Positions 1 through 6,983 of a stretch of DNA of 10,317 nt are shown piece after piece. How positions within the stretch are numbered: position 1 is the first letter of the stretch; every line of letters starts with the position of its first letter. Below the pieces are notes generated by a model. It saw only the letters and a list, made by a program, of their open reading frames with translations. It made no database searches and was not told the origin of the DNA. Source of the DNA: an uncultured Erysipelotrichaceae bacterium (GTDB taxonomy: Bacteria; Bacillota_I; Bacilli_A; RF39; UBA660); NCBI GenBank assembly GCA_902773365.1, contig CACYEG010000099.1:1-10317 (forward strand), in the 5' to 3' direction. The translations under genes and the position numbers were made by a program.

Positions 1-1484
1 GGAGTACCATCACTTATAAGGGCAATAGAACCATGCTTTAGTTCTCCAGCTGCATATGCTTCGCTATGTAAGTAGGAAATTTCTTTAAGCTTTAAAGAAC
101 CTTCCATACATAAGCTATAATCTATTTGTCTACCAATAAAATAGACATCATTTTGATCTTTAATTATATTGGCAATTTTATCGTATACTTCATCTTTGTG
201 GATAAGTTTATCGATATCCAAATGTGCAGACTTAAATTCATCGATATTTAATTTTTTGCCCTTTAAAGATAAGAACATAAGCATAAGTACTTGGGCAAAG
301 TATGCCTTTGTTGTGGCAACTGCAATTTCACTGCCTGCTTCCGTGTATATAACATCATCTACTTCTCTTGCAATGGAGCTTTCTACAACATTGACGATTC
401 CTAATGTTTTAGCGCCTTTCTCTTTAGCACTTTTAACTGCTGCTAGGGTATCTGCTGTTTCGCCTGATTGTGAAATTACTATTACAAGAGATTCTTTATC
501 TATAAATAGCTTTTTATACCTAAATTCACTGGCAATTTCTACAGATACAGGAATATTTTCATTTTTTTCAATTAAATATTTTCCTATGAGTCCAGCATGC
601 ATTGCACTTCCGCATGCAACTATAGTAACATTTTTACTATCCTTTAGACTAGGAAGTTTTTTTATTTCATTGTTATCTATGTATTTGTTGATGAGTTTTT
701 TAGCAATCTCTGGTTCTTCATTAATTTCCTTTAACATGAAGTGCTCATAACCATTCTTGCCAATTGCTGAAGCATCTAGACTGAATGTTTTTATTTCATA
801 TTCTTTTTTATTGCCAATACTATCAAACACAGTAAAGCCATTAGTTGTTATTTTTGCATAATCTCCATCATTTAATACGACGTATTTTTTAGTATACTCA
901 AGTATTGCCGGAACATCGCTTGCAATAAATGTTTCGTTTTCTCCAACGCCGATAATCAATGGACTCATATGTTTAATGACATAAATGGTATCTAATTCGT
1001 CGTCTGATAGTGCTGCAATAGCGTAGCTTCCACGAACTATACTCTGAAACTTTTTTATAGCTTCTAGCATGTTTTTTTCTTCGTTATAGAGCTTATCCAG
1101 TAGTGCACAAGCGACTTCTGTGTCTGTATCTGATTTAAATTCATATAAACTTTTTAAATTATTTTTAAGCTCTAAATAGTTTTCAATTATTCCGTTATGT
1201 ACTATTGTTGTTTTTCCGACCTTATGAGGGTGAGAATTTTCAACCGATGGAGCACCATGAGTTGCCCATCTAGTATGTCCTATACCTATGTTGCTTTTTT
1301 TATAGTCAACTTTATTTTTAAGGTTGATTATTGGACCACATGAACGGATTATCTCAACCTCGTTATTATATACTCTTGCGATTCCCGCAGAGTCATAACC
1401 TCTATATTCTAAATTTGTTAATCCCGAAAGTAGTACTTCGGTTGCACTGTGTGGCTTACCGATATAACCGACGATGCCGCACAT
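1..1484 (-). CDS. glmS: Glutamine--fructose-6-phosphate aminotransferase (isomerizing), C-terminus cut by window edge
   Basis: Makes glucosamine-6-phosphate from fructose-6-phosphate and glutamine, the first committed step to UDP-GlcNAc and peptidoglycan; cytosolic. Reading the minus strand from ATG at 1484-1482 gives MCGIVGYIGK, with Cys2 as the N-terminal nucleophile of the class II glutaminase domain. LEYRGYDSAGIA and GHTRWATHG follow, as in all GlmS. The last visible part is the second SIS domain: KLKEISY contains Glu468 (E. coli Glu488) and GELKHG contains His484 (E. coli His504), with the same 16-residue spacing as in E. coli. The final ~105 residues, including the C-terminal Lys loop, lie outside the window; the full protein should be about 590 residues. 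The start is fixed by the SD AAGGATGTGAT (1498-1488), only one mismatch from the extended consensus AAGGAGGTGAT. Expression should be controlled by the ribozyme in its leader. It is divergent from the transporter at 1795. Confidence 0.98.
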   Translation of the reverse strand, partial: MCGIVGYIGKPHSATEVLLSGLTNLEYRGYDSAGIARVYNNEVEIIRSCGPIINLKNKVDYKKSNIGIGHTRWATHGAPSVENSHPHKVGKTTIVHNGIIENYLELKNNLKSLYEFKSDTDTEVACALLDKLYNEEKNMLEAIKKFQSIVRGSYAIAALSDDELDTIYVIKHMSPLIIGVGENETFIASDVPAILEYTKKYVVLNDGDYAKITTNGFTVFDSIGNKKEYEIKTFSLDASAIGKNGYEHFMLKEINEEPEIAKKLINKYIDNNEIKKLPSLKDSKNVTIVACGSAMHAGLIGKYLIEKNENIPVSVEIASEFRYKKLFIDKESLVIVISQSGETADTLAAVKSAKEKGAKTLGIVNVVESSIAREVDDVIYTEAGSEIAVATTKAYFAQVLMLMFLSLKGKKLNIDEFKSAHLDIDKLIHKDEVYDKIANIIKDQNDVYFIGRQIDYSLCMEGSLKLKEISYLHSEAYAAGELKHGSIALISDGT

Positions 1485-1557
1485 ATTATCACATCCTTCT
1501 TTATTTTTGCAGTGGTACTTACTTGTTATAATTTTATTTTTATTTTTTCATAAAATA
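1485..1557 (-). other. AT-rich linker between glmS ribozyme and glmS start
   Basis: About 73 bases between the ribozyme and the glmS ATG. Apart from the SD (1488-1498) it is mostly A-rich on the transcribed strand. I find no conserved structure, reading frame of note or terminator in it. In well-studied glmS leaders the P3-P4 domain continues here; no equivalent is apparent. Confidence 0.6.
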
Positions 1558-1637
1558 CCTAACGAACTGCTCGTCCGAGATAGCATCCACCGAATATTCG
1601 ACAACTATCTTCCTCGTCACCCCTAGGGTCTGGTGCT
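1558..1637 (-). ncRNA. glmS ribozyme/riboswitch (GlcN6P-activated self-cleaving leader RNA)
   Basis: On the minus strand the leader reads AGCACCAGACCC, then GTGACGAGG, then GTCGAATATTCGGTGGATG, which matches the core of the glmS ribozyme class. By analogy, cleavage falls between A at 1637 and G at 1636. Visible pairings: P1 ACCC/GGGU with a 3-base loop, P2 AGATAG (1610-1605) with CTATCT (1583-1578), and P2.2 CACC (1635-1632) with GGTG (1591-1588). The usual P2.2 partners are GCGCC and GGCGG; here both sides changed together (A-U for G-C), which supports a functional fold. The 3' domain looks very short: only one small hairpin, ACGA(GCAGT)TCGT, follows P2 before AT-rich linker. Known of the class: GlcN6P triggers cleavage and decay of the downstream glmS message. 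It lies about 75 bases upstream of the glmS SD. Confidence 0.95.
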
Positions 1638-1682
1638 AATCAGATACTATCCTTTCTAGCGTATCCGATTTTATTATTCAAT

Positions 1683-1711
1683 ATTATACGGTAAAATTAT
1701 TTGGTGTTCAA
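1683..1711 (-). promoter_or_regulatory. glmS promoter (sigma-A type)
   Basis: On the minus strand: -35 TTGAAC (1711-1706), 17-base spacer, perfect -10 TATAAT (1688-1683). Transcription should start near 1676. The ~40-base stretch before the ribozyme cleavage site contains a 7-bp stem CGGATAC/GTATCTG, which would be released as the 5' fragment after self-cleavage. Confidence 0.88.
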
Positions 1712-1744
1712 GTATAAATAAATTGCCAAAAAATAGAATATTCA

Positions 1745-1774
1745 TTGTATTTTATCTATAGTTTATGTTATAAT
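1745..1774 (+). promoter_or_regulatory. Promoter of the YfcC-family transporter gene (extended -10)
   Basis: -35-like TTGTAT (1745-1750), 18-base spacer, and TGTTATAAT (1766-1774), an extended -10 with TG one base before a perfect TATAAT. The predicted start near 1781 leaves only ~14 bases of leader, nearly all of it the SD AGGAGGAGG (1783-1791). It is back to back with the glmS promoter; the two -35 boxes are 33 bp apart. Confidence 0.8.
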
Positions 1775-1794
1775 TTGAATGTAGGAGGAGGGTT

Positions 1795-3192
1795 ATGAAA
1801 AGATTTTTTGAAAAATATGATTTAATTAAAGTTGCTGGAATTCTAGTATTGCTATCCGTTATATTAACTTGGTTAATACCTTATGGATACTTTACTGGAA
1901 CTGAAGTAGTAAAGGAAAAAATAACAAGAGTTGGTTTAACTAATTTCATGCAATATGGACTTCTTGGTATCTACTACTTTACCGTACTAGTTACTTTCTT
2001 GGTTGTACTTGCTGGATTTTATCAAATACTATCTAGAGTATCTGGTTATCAAACTTTAGTTAAAAACATTAGCAAGAAACTCAAAGGACACGAGACATTA
2101 TTTGTAGTACTTACTACCGTAGTGCTTTCTGCGTTGTGTAGTTTAACTAGCGAATATTTTCCATTATTGGTATTTATTCCATTTATTATTTCTGTTATGA
2201 ACAGATTAAAGATAAACAAGTTAGCTGCTTTTTCTGCAACGTTTGGAGCACTATTAGTTGGTACAATTGGTAGTGTTTACAGCCAAAAAGTTGCTGGCGT
2301 CTTAAATGAAGTGTTTGGTGCAGTTAGTATTTGGTATAGAGTTATATTATTTGTTGTAGCTCTTGGATTGATGCTACTCTTTATATTACTAAACATGAAG
2401 AAGAATAAGAGCGACAAGGCATTTGAAGAATATGATAAATTTGAAGTTGAATCATATAAATCTGGCAAAAGTGCTAGAGTATGGCCATATATTGTCTGTC
2501 TTTGTCTATTAGCAGTTGTTATAATACTTGCTTACTTACCATGGACAACATGGAATGTTACAGCATTTGCAAATGCTACAAAATGGGTAAACAATATTAC
2601 AATATTTGGCGTTCCAATTTTCTCATATTTAATTGGCACATTCGTTGAATTTGGTTCATGGGACATCTTTACTATCCAATTTGTATTATTATTCATAATA
2701 CTTTTAATTCATTGGTTTGGTAAGGTTAAATTTGATGAAATAATCGAATCTTTCGGTGAAGGATTTAAGAAAATTTCATATGTATTGGTAGTATTACTTT
2801 CTGTTTATGCTATACTAATATTCTCAGTTATGTTCCCAGTAATTCCGGTAATTGTCGACTGGATATGTGGACTTGCTAAAGGATTCAATGTATTATTAGC
2901 TTCAATTAGTGCATTCATTACATCTTTATTTGGTGTTGAAATGCAATATGTTGCTAATCTATCAGGAGCATATTTTGCTACAACATATGCAGAACATGTT
3001 AATGCACTTTCAATTATTTTCCAATCTGCATTTGGTCTAATTAGTTTTGTTGCACCTTCTAGTGCAATACTAATGATAGGTCTTGCTTATATGAATATTT
3101 CATATAAAGACTGGTTAAAATATATTTGGAAATTTGCTTTGGCAATGCTACTTGCAGTAATCATTTTAATAGCTGTTATGTTATTAATTTAA
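1795..3192 (+). CDS. YfcC/DcuC-family membrane transporter
   Basis: A 465-residue polytopic inner-membrane protein with about 12 hydrophobic segments (roughly 11-30, 55-78, 100-136 as two, 143-160, 178-200, 230-248, 270-308 as two, 326-350, 365-430 as two or three, 442-465) and a charged cytoplasmic loop near 201-228 rich in Lys and Glu. The N-terminal LTWLIPYGYF resembles the LTWIIPAG start of YfcC and the C4-dicarboxylate anaerobic carrier superfamily. The C-terminal VAPSSAILMIGLAY...DWLKY resembles the PTSG...WLKF end of that family. Size is normal. Proteins of this group carry dicarboxylates, amino acids or short peptides, but the substrate cannot be read from sequence and the neighbours do not tell. 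The start is set by the strong SD ending four bases upstream. Monocistronic: own promoter and terminator. Family 0.8, substrate unknown. Confidence 0.85.
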   Translation: MKRFFEKYDLIKVAGILVLLSVILTWLIPYGYFTGTEVVKEKITRVGLTNFMQYGLLGIYYFTVLVTFLVVLAGFYQILSRVSGYQTLVKNISKKLKGHETLFVVLTTVVLSALCSLTSEYFPLLVFIPFIISVMNRLKINKLAAFSATFGALLVGTIGSVYSQKVAGVLNEVFGAVSIWYRVILFVVALGLMLLFILLNMKKNKSDKAFEEYDKFEVESYKSGKSARVWPYIVCLCLLAVVIILAYLPWTTWNVTAFANATKWVNNITIFGVPIFSYLIGTFVEFGSWDIFTIQFVLLFIILLIHWFGKVKFDEIIESFGEGFKKISYVLVVLLSVYAILIFSVMFPVIPVIVDWICGLAKGFNVLLASISAFITSLFGVEMQYVANLSGAYFATTYAEHVNALSIIFQSAFGLISFVAPSSAILMIGLAYMNISYKDWLKYIWKFALAMLLAVIILIAVMLLI

Positions 3193-3224
3193 TAAAACTC
3201 GTTAAATCGAGTTTTATTTTTTTT
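3193..3224 (+). terminator. Rho-independent terminator after the transporter gene
   Basis: Perfect 9-bp stem TAAAACTCG/CGAGTTTTA with a 6-base loop TTAAAT, then eight T. The stem starts on the base right after the stop codon. The T-run is where the -35 box of the whiA promoter would sit. Confidence 0.92.
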
Positions 3225-3236
3225 GAATGTTAATTA

Positions 3237-3245
3237 TGATATAAT
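3237..3245 (+). promoter_or_regulatory. whiA promoter (extended -10)
   Basis: TGATATAAT is an extended -10 with perfect hexamer (3240-3245). At 17 bases upstream there is only the terminator T-run, so the -35 contribution is poor and the TG element probably compensates. The predicted start near 3252 is just ahead of the SD, giving a ~12-base leader. The block from -10 to SD closely resembles that of the transporter gene (AATGTAGG shared). Confidence 0.72.
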
Positions 3246-3252
3246 CAAATGT

Positions 3253-3259
3253 AGGTGAG
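3253..3259 (+). promoter_or_regulatory. whiA ribosome binding site that decides the start
   Basis: AGGTGAG pairs with the 16S 3' end and lies 4 bases before ATG 3264. The in-frame GTG at 3255 lies inside this SD and has no SD of its own, so ATG 3264 is the start. Confidence 0.85.
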
Positions 3260-3263
3260 AATT

Positions 3264-4166
3264 ATGACATTTTCTGCACAGGTAAAAAACGAAATTTCCG
3301 AATCGTTATTAAATGAAATAGAAAATAGATATTTGTTGCTCGGATATATATTTATGAATGCAGATTATAATGGAAACAGCACAATTTTATCTCTTGAAAA
3401 CATGAGTATAGCTAAAAAAATAGTCAAGACACTTAAATATAGTTTTAGATTAAACGTAAATATTACTGTTAGAATACAAAAAAAGTTTATAGTTAAACGC
3501 CTTTTTATATTTGAAGTGCCTGATTCCAAAGATATATTCTCAAGAGAATTGATGGGGCTTGAAAATTCCGATAGAGAAGAATTGAATTCATTTATTAAAG
3601 GAGCTTTTTTGGCTTCTGGTAGTGTTAATGATCCAAAGAAGAACCAATATCATCTTGAAATGATTTTTCCCGATGAAGAGAAAGCACTTTTCTTAAAAAA
3701 AATATTGGCGAGACTTGACTACAATTTTAAAATAATAAAACGAGGAAAGGGTTACATGCTTTATTTAAAAGCAAGTGAAGAAATAAGTGATTTTTTAAAG
3801 CTGCTTGGTGCTATTAATTCATTATTTTATTTTGAAGATATTAGAATCTATAGAGACCATAAGAACATGGTTAATAGACTCAATAATTGTGAACAAGCTA
3901 ACTATGAAAAGTCACTTAAAACTTCTGATCGCCAGTTAGAAATTATCAAGTTTTTAAAAGAAAACGATTATTATTCTTTATTAGATGAAAAAACAGTACA
4001 AGTGTGTGACTATAGACTTAAATATCCTGAAATGAGTTTTCAGGCTCTTTCTGATATTATTAGTAAAGAAATCGATAAAAAGGTTACAAAATCCTATATC
4101 AATCACCATTTTAGAAAAATTAATGAAGTGTATAATCGCATTATAAATACAAACAAGCAAAATTAA
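3264..4166 (+). CDS. whiA: DNA-binding protein WhiA
   Basis: A 300-residue homologue of WhiA, the LAGLIDADG-like plus helix-turn-helix protein found across Gram-positive bacteria. In Streptomyces it drives sporulation genes; in Bacillus it is linked to cell division and chromosome segregation. N-terminal MTFSAQVKNEIS is the family start. KGAFLASGSVNDP (around 115-125) is the second LAGLIDADG-type motif, followed by YHLEMIFPDEEKA, as in other WhiA. The C-terminal HTH covers about 225-295 and ends KSYINHHFRKI, where relatives usually have KSGVNHRLRKL; Arg to His there is a small deviation in the DNA-binding end. Length is normal. In Bacillus the gene follows rapZ and glmR, and crh often follows; none of these is adjacent here. 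No terminator separates it from the nucleoside kinase gene 51 bases on, so the two may be co-transcribed. Confidence 0.95.
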   Translation: MTFSAQVKNEISESLLNEIENRYLLLGYIFMNADYNGNSTILSLENMSIAKKIVKTLKYSFRLNVNITVRIQKKFIVKRLFIFEVPDSKDIFSRELMGLENSDREELNSFIKGAFLASGSVNDPKKNQYHLEMIFPDEEKALFLKKILARLDYNFKIIKRGKGYMLYLKASEEISDFLKLLGAINSLFYFEDIRIYRDHKNMVNRLNNCEQANYEKSLKTSDRQLEIIKFLKENDYYSLLDEKTVQVCDYRLKYPEMSFQALSDIISKEIDKKVTKSYINHHFRKINEVYNRIINTNKQN

Positions 4167-4175
4167 TGGAAATAA

Positions 4176-4204
4176 TTCATAAAATATGATAAGATTGATA
4201 TAGT
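4176..4204 (+). promoter_or_regulatory. Possible internal promoter of the nucleoside kinase gene
   Basis: Extended -10 TGATATAGT (4196-4204) with a weak -35 TTCATA (4176-4181) at 17 bases. The predicted start near 4211 falls in or next to the SD AAGGAAG (4205-4211), so the message would have almost no leader. It could instead be chance in AT-rich DNA, with expression by read-through from whiA. Confidence 0.5.
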
Positions 4205-4217
4205 AAGGAAGATAAAT

Positions 4218-5873
4218 ATGGGAAATAAAATAAATGTGAATATAAATGGGCTTTCTAGCCTAAGTTTTCCTTCTGGAACGCCTTTATACGAAACCAAAAA
4301 TGATTATAAAAAAATAACAGGGAAGAGTGTTATTGGTGCTAAAATTGGTACACTTGTAGTCGATTTGAGTACTAAACTATACGAGGACACTAAAGTTGAA
4401 TTTTTTGACTATAGAGATCCTGTTGGTAATAAAATGTATCAGGCAGGATTAAAGTTTATTCTAATAATTGCTGCAAAAACACTATGGAAAAAAGAAGTCA
4501 GTTTCAAATATTCGCTGGACAAAGGCATTTATGCAAAAGTTGACAAAAAATTAAGCGATGATGATGTATTATCGCTTAAAGCAAAAATGCAAGAAATCGT
4601 AGATTATGATTATCCAATTAAAAAGTGCATTACTAAAAGAGAAGATGCGATTAAGTATTATTTATCTACAGATGAGGATGAGAAACGAGAAAATATTCAC
4701 AATATACCAAATAGATATGTGGAACTATTTGAGATAAATCACAATTATAACTTTTTTTATAGCCCTATGCCTTTTAATACTGGAGAACTAAGCGTTTTTG
4801 ATATTAAAAAGATTGATAGCAATTCTATAGTGTTACTTTACCCTAGATGTGATTCATCTAGCAGTTTGCCAAAATGGGAGTATAACGAAAAAATTTATGC
4901 AGAACTCCTCAAATACACCAGATGGTCAGTCGCCAGTAACACCTGCTATGTGAGTGATTTAAATAAAATAATATCGAGTGGTAGTATTCAAAAATTTATT
5001 GCTATGAACGATATATTTTTAGATGAATCACTATATGCAATTGCAAAAGATATAGTTAAGAAAAAAGGCGCTATAAAATTGATTCTTTTAGGGGGACCAA
5101 GTAGCTCAGGTAAAACAACGAGTACACATAAACTATGTACATATTTAGAGACATTTGGTATAAATCCTATAATGATAAGCGCAGATGATTATTTTAAAGA
5201 GAGAATTGATAATCCAAAAGACGAAAATGGGAAATACGATTTTGATACTATAGAAGCAATGGACTTAACTTTGTTTAATGATCATTTGAAAAGATTGTTA
5301 AAAGGTGAAGAAGTGGTAGTTCCTAAATTTAATTTTGTAACTGGAATAAAGGAATATGTTAGAGATCCTATAAAGCTACATGAAAATGATGTGCTATTGA
5401 TTGAAGGCATTCACTGTTTAAATGATTTATTTACAAAAAGCATAAAAAGAGAAAATAAGTACAAAATATTGATATGCCCATTTACTCCACTAGCTTTAGA
5501 TAGACATAACCACTTATCGACAACTGATATGAGACTCATAAGAAGAATAGTAAGAGATAATAGAATGAGAGGAAAGACTGTAGAAGTCGCACTGGAAGAG
5601 TGGAAAAATGTGAGAAAAGGCGAAGAAAACTACATATTTCCTTACACATTAGATATAGATGCTGTACTAAATACTGCGCATGCCTATGAAATGGGAATAC
5701 TACGGGTATTTGCAGAGCCATTATTGTATAGTGTGCAGCTTGATTCAGTATACTATGAAGAAGCTAGAAGACTTCTTGGGTTACTTAGAATGTTTTATCC
5801 GATAAGTAGCGAATATGTTAAAGAAGATAATGTACTAAGGGAATTTATAGGTGGAAGCATATACGAAAAATAG
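4218..5873 (+). CDS. Nucleoside (uridine-like) kinase with ThrRS-like N-terminal domains
   Basis: A 551-residue fusion typical of Firmicutes. Residues ~2-65 look like a TGS-type domain, and ~70-200 resemble the second additional domain of threonyl- and alanyl-tRNA synthetases. The C-terminal ~285-490 is a P-loop kinase of the uridine kinase/phosphoribulokinase family. The Walker A motif GGPSSSGKTT has Lys299; SADDYF, DFDTIEAMDL and VPKFNFVTG follow as in uridine kinases, and LLIEGIHCL is the Walker B region. The likely reaction is ATP-dependent phosphorylation of a nucleoside in salvage; the exact substrate is not certain, and the role of the synthetase-like half is not known to me. Start ATG has SD AAGGAAG six bases upstream. 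gapA starts 12 bases after the stop with no terminator, so the two form an operon. Close ahead is whiA (51-base gap). Confidence 0.9.
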   Translation: MGNKINVNINGLSSLSFPSGTPLYETKNDYKKITGKSVIGAKIGTLVVDLSTKLYEDTKVEFFDYRDPVGNKMYQAGLKFILIIAAKTLWKKEVSFKYSLDKGIYAKVDKKLSDDDVLSLKAKMQEIVDYDYPIKKCITKREDAIKYYLSTDEDEKRENIHNIPNRYVELFEINHNYNFFYSPMPFNTGELSVFDIKKIDSNSIVLLYPRCDSSSSLPKWEYNEKIYAELLKYTRWSVASNTCYVSDLNKIISSGSIQKFIAMNDIFLDESLYAIAKDIVKKKGAIKLILLGGPSSSGKTTSTHKLCTYLETFGINPIMISADDYFKERIDNPKDENGKYDFDTIEAMDLTLFNDHLKRLLKGEEVVVPKFNFVTGIKEYVRDPIKLHENDVLLIEGIHCLNDLFTKSIKRENKYKILICPFTPLALDRHNHLSTTDMRLIRRIVRDNRMRGKTVEVALEEWKNVRKGEENYIFPYTLDIDAVLNTAHAYEMGILRVFAEPLLYSVQLDSVYYEEARRLLGLLRMFYPISSEYVKEDNVLREFIGGSIYEK

Positions 5874-5885
5874 AAATGAGGATAT

Positions 5886-6890
5886 ATGAAAAAAATTGCA
5901 ATAAATGGTTTAGGACGTATTGGCAGAATCGTTTTTAAAGAATTAATTAAGGAAGACGATATTGAAATAGTTGCAGTAAACGACTTTTCTAGCCCAGACG
6001 AGCTAGCCTATCTATTAAAATATGATACTGTACATGGAAGGTATGATGGCTCTATTGAATTTGGAGAAGACTATATCAAATGTGAAGGAAAACGCATTAA
6101 AGTTTTTTCAGAAGCAGATGCTTTAAATCTTCCTTGGGCTGAATTAGAGGTCGATATGGTAGTGGAATGCACTGGAGCATATACTAAATTAGAAGATGCA
6201 AAAAAACATATACAAGCCGGTGCTAAATGTGTAATTATTAGTGCCCCAGGAAAAGGGGAAATGAAAACAATCGTGTATGGAGTTAACGAAAACACACTTA
6301 CAGGCCAAGAGGAAGTAATTAGTGCTGCAAGTTGTACTACCAATTGTTTAGCCCCAGTTTTGAATGTACTAGACAAAGAGTTTGGAATTAAAATGGGATT
6401 TATGACTACAGTTCACGCCTACACTAACGACCAAGTTAACTTAGATGTCCACCATAAAAAAGGAATGATGTCTCGTAGAGGTAGGGCATGTGCTGCTAAT
6501 ATAATTCCAACTAGCACTGGTGCCGCTAGTGCAATAGGAAAAGTAATTCCGTCACTCGAAGGTAAGATGTCAGGCAACGCACTTAGAGTACCTGTAAGTG
6601 ACGGATCAATGATAGATTTATCACTTGTCCTAAATAAAATGACTACTGTAGAAGAAATAAATGATTTATTAAAGAATAATCAAAGTGAAAGCTTAAAATT
6701 TACGATGGATCCTATTGTCTCTAGCGATATAGTTGGAAATCCTACAGGAGCATTAGTCGACGGACTACTTACCGAAGTAATAAATGATGGTAAAAATCAG
6801 ATGGTAAAAGTAGTCGCATGGTACGATAATGAGTACGGATATTCAATGCAAATGATTAGAACAATAAAATATTATCTAAGCTTAAAGTAA
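5886..6890 (+). CDS. gapA: Glyceraldehyde-3-phosphate dehydrogenase, phosphorylating
   Basis: Glycolytic enzyme converting glyceraldehyde-3-phosphate, NAD+ and phosphate to 1,3-bisphosphoglycerate; cytosolic tetramer. Residues 1-14 give the Rossmann signature INGLGRIGR. Asp33 in VNDF is the residue that binds the adenosine ribose of NAD+. ASCTTNC holds catalytic Cys150; VHAYTNDQ holds the catalytic His; NIIPTSTGAA and LRVPVSDGSMIDL form the phosphate-binding part. Length (334) is standard. Odd point: the S-loop reads LDVHHKKGMMSRRGR where Bacillus enzymes have LDLPHKDLRRAR, so the Leu-Pro pair that helps set coenzyme preference is Val-His and about three residues are inserted. SD GAGGAT is 6 bases ahead of the ATG. 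It follows the nucleoside kinase by 12 bases. Unlike Bacillus there is no cggR before it and pgk is not next. Confidence 0.97.
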   Translation: MKKIAINGLGRIGRIVFKELIKEDDIEIVAVNDFSSPDELAYLLKYDTVHGRYDGSIEFGEDYIKCEGKRIKVFSEADALNLPWAELEVDMVVECTGAYTKLEDAKKHIQAGAKCVIISAPGKGEMKTIVYGVNENTLTGQEEVISAASCTTNCLAPVLNVLDKEFGIKMGFMTTVHAYTNDQVNLDVHHKKGMMSRRGRACAANIIPTSTGAASAIGKVIPSLEGKMSGNALRVPVSDGSMIDLSLVLNKMTTVEEINDLLKNNQSESLKFTMDPIVSSDIVGNPTGALVDGLLTEVINDGKNQMVKVVAWYDNEYGYSMQMIRTIKYYLSLK

Positions 6891-6910
6891 ACCAGTTTTT
6901 CTGGTTTTTT
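6889..6910 (+). terminator. Rho-independent terminator after gapA
   Basis: Stem AAACCAG/CTGGTTT (7 bp) with loop TTTTT and a T-run to 6910. It begins within the gapA stop codon and closes the nucleoside kinase-gapA unit. Confidence 0.88.
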
Positions 6911-6921
6911 ATACATCAAAT

Positions 6922-6950
6922 TTGACTTTTTACATATATTGTGGTATAGT
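6922..6950 (+). promoter_or_regulatory. Promoter of the glucosaminidase-like gene
   Basis: -35 TTGACT (6922-6927), 17-base spacer, extended -10 TGGTATAGT (6942-6950). A near-consensus sigma-A promoter 12 bases after the gapA terminator. Start expected near 6957, leader ~27 bases. Confidence 0.85.
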
Positions 6951-6983
6951 ATGCCCCGTTCTTACAGGGAGGTTTGGACGATT

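Noticed and set aside
169..750. 193-residue open frame on the plus strand
   Set aside because: It lies wholly antisense to glmS, whose motifs are intact on the other strand; no SD or family match. The same holds for the frame at 1331-1531, which also crosses the glmS leader.
1700..1730. TTTGG...CCAAA dyad between the divergent promoters as a shared operator
   Set aside because: Only 5-bp arms with a 21-base gap in AT-rich DNA; expected by chance.
6939..6983. Longer start (TTG 6939) for the glucosaminidase-like gene
   Set aside because: The extra 15 codons would start inside the promoter and run over the SD; ATG 6984 has the SD and begins a good signal peptide.
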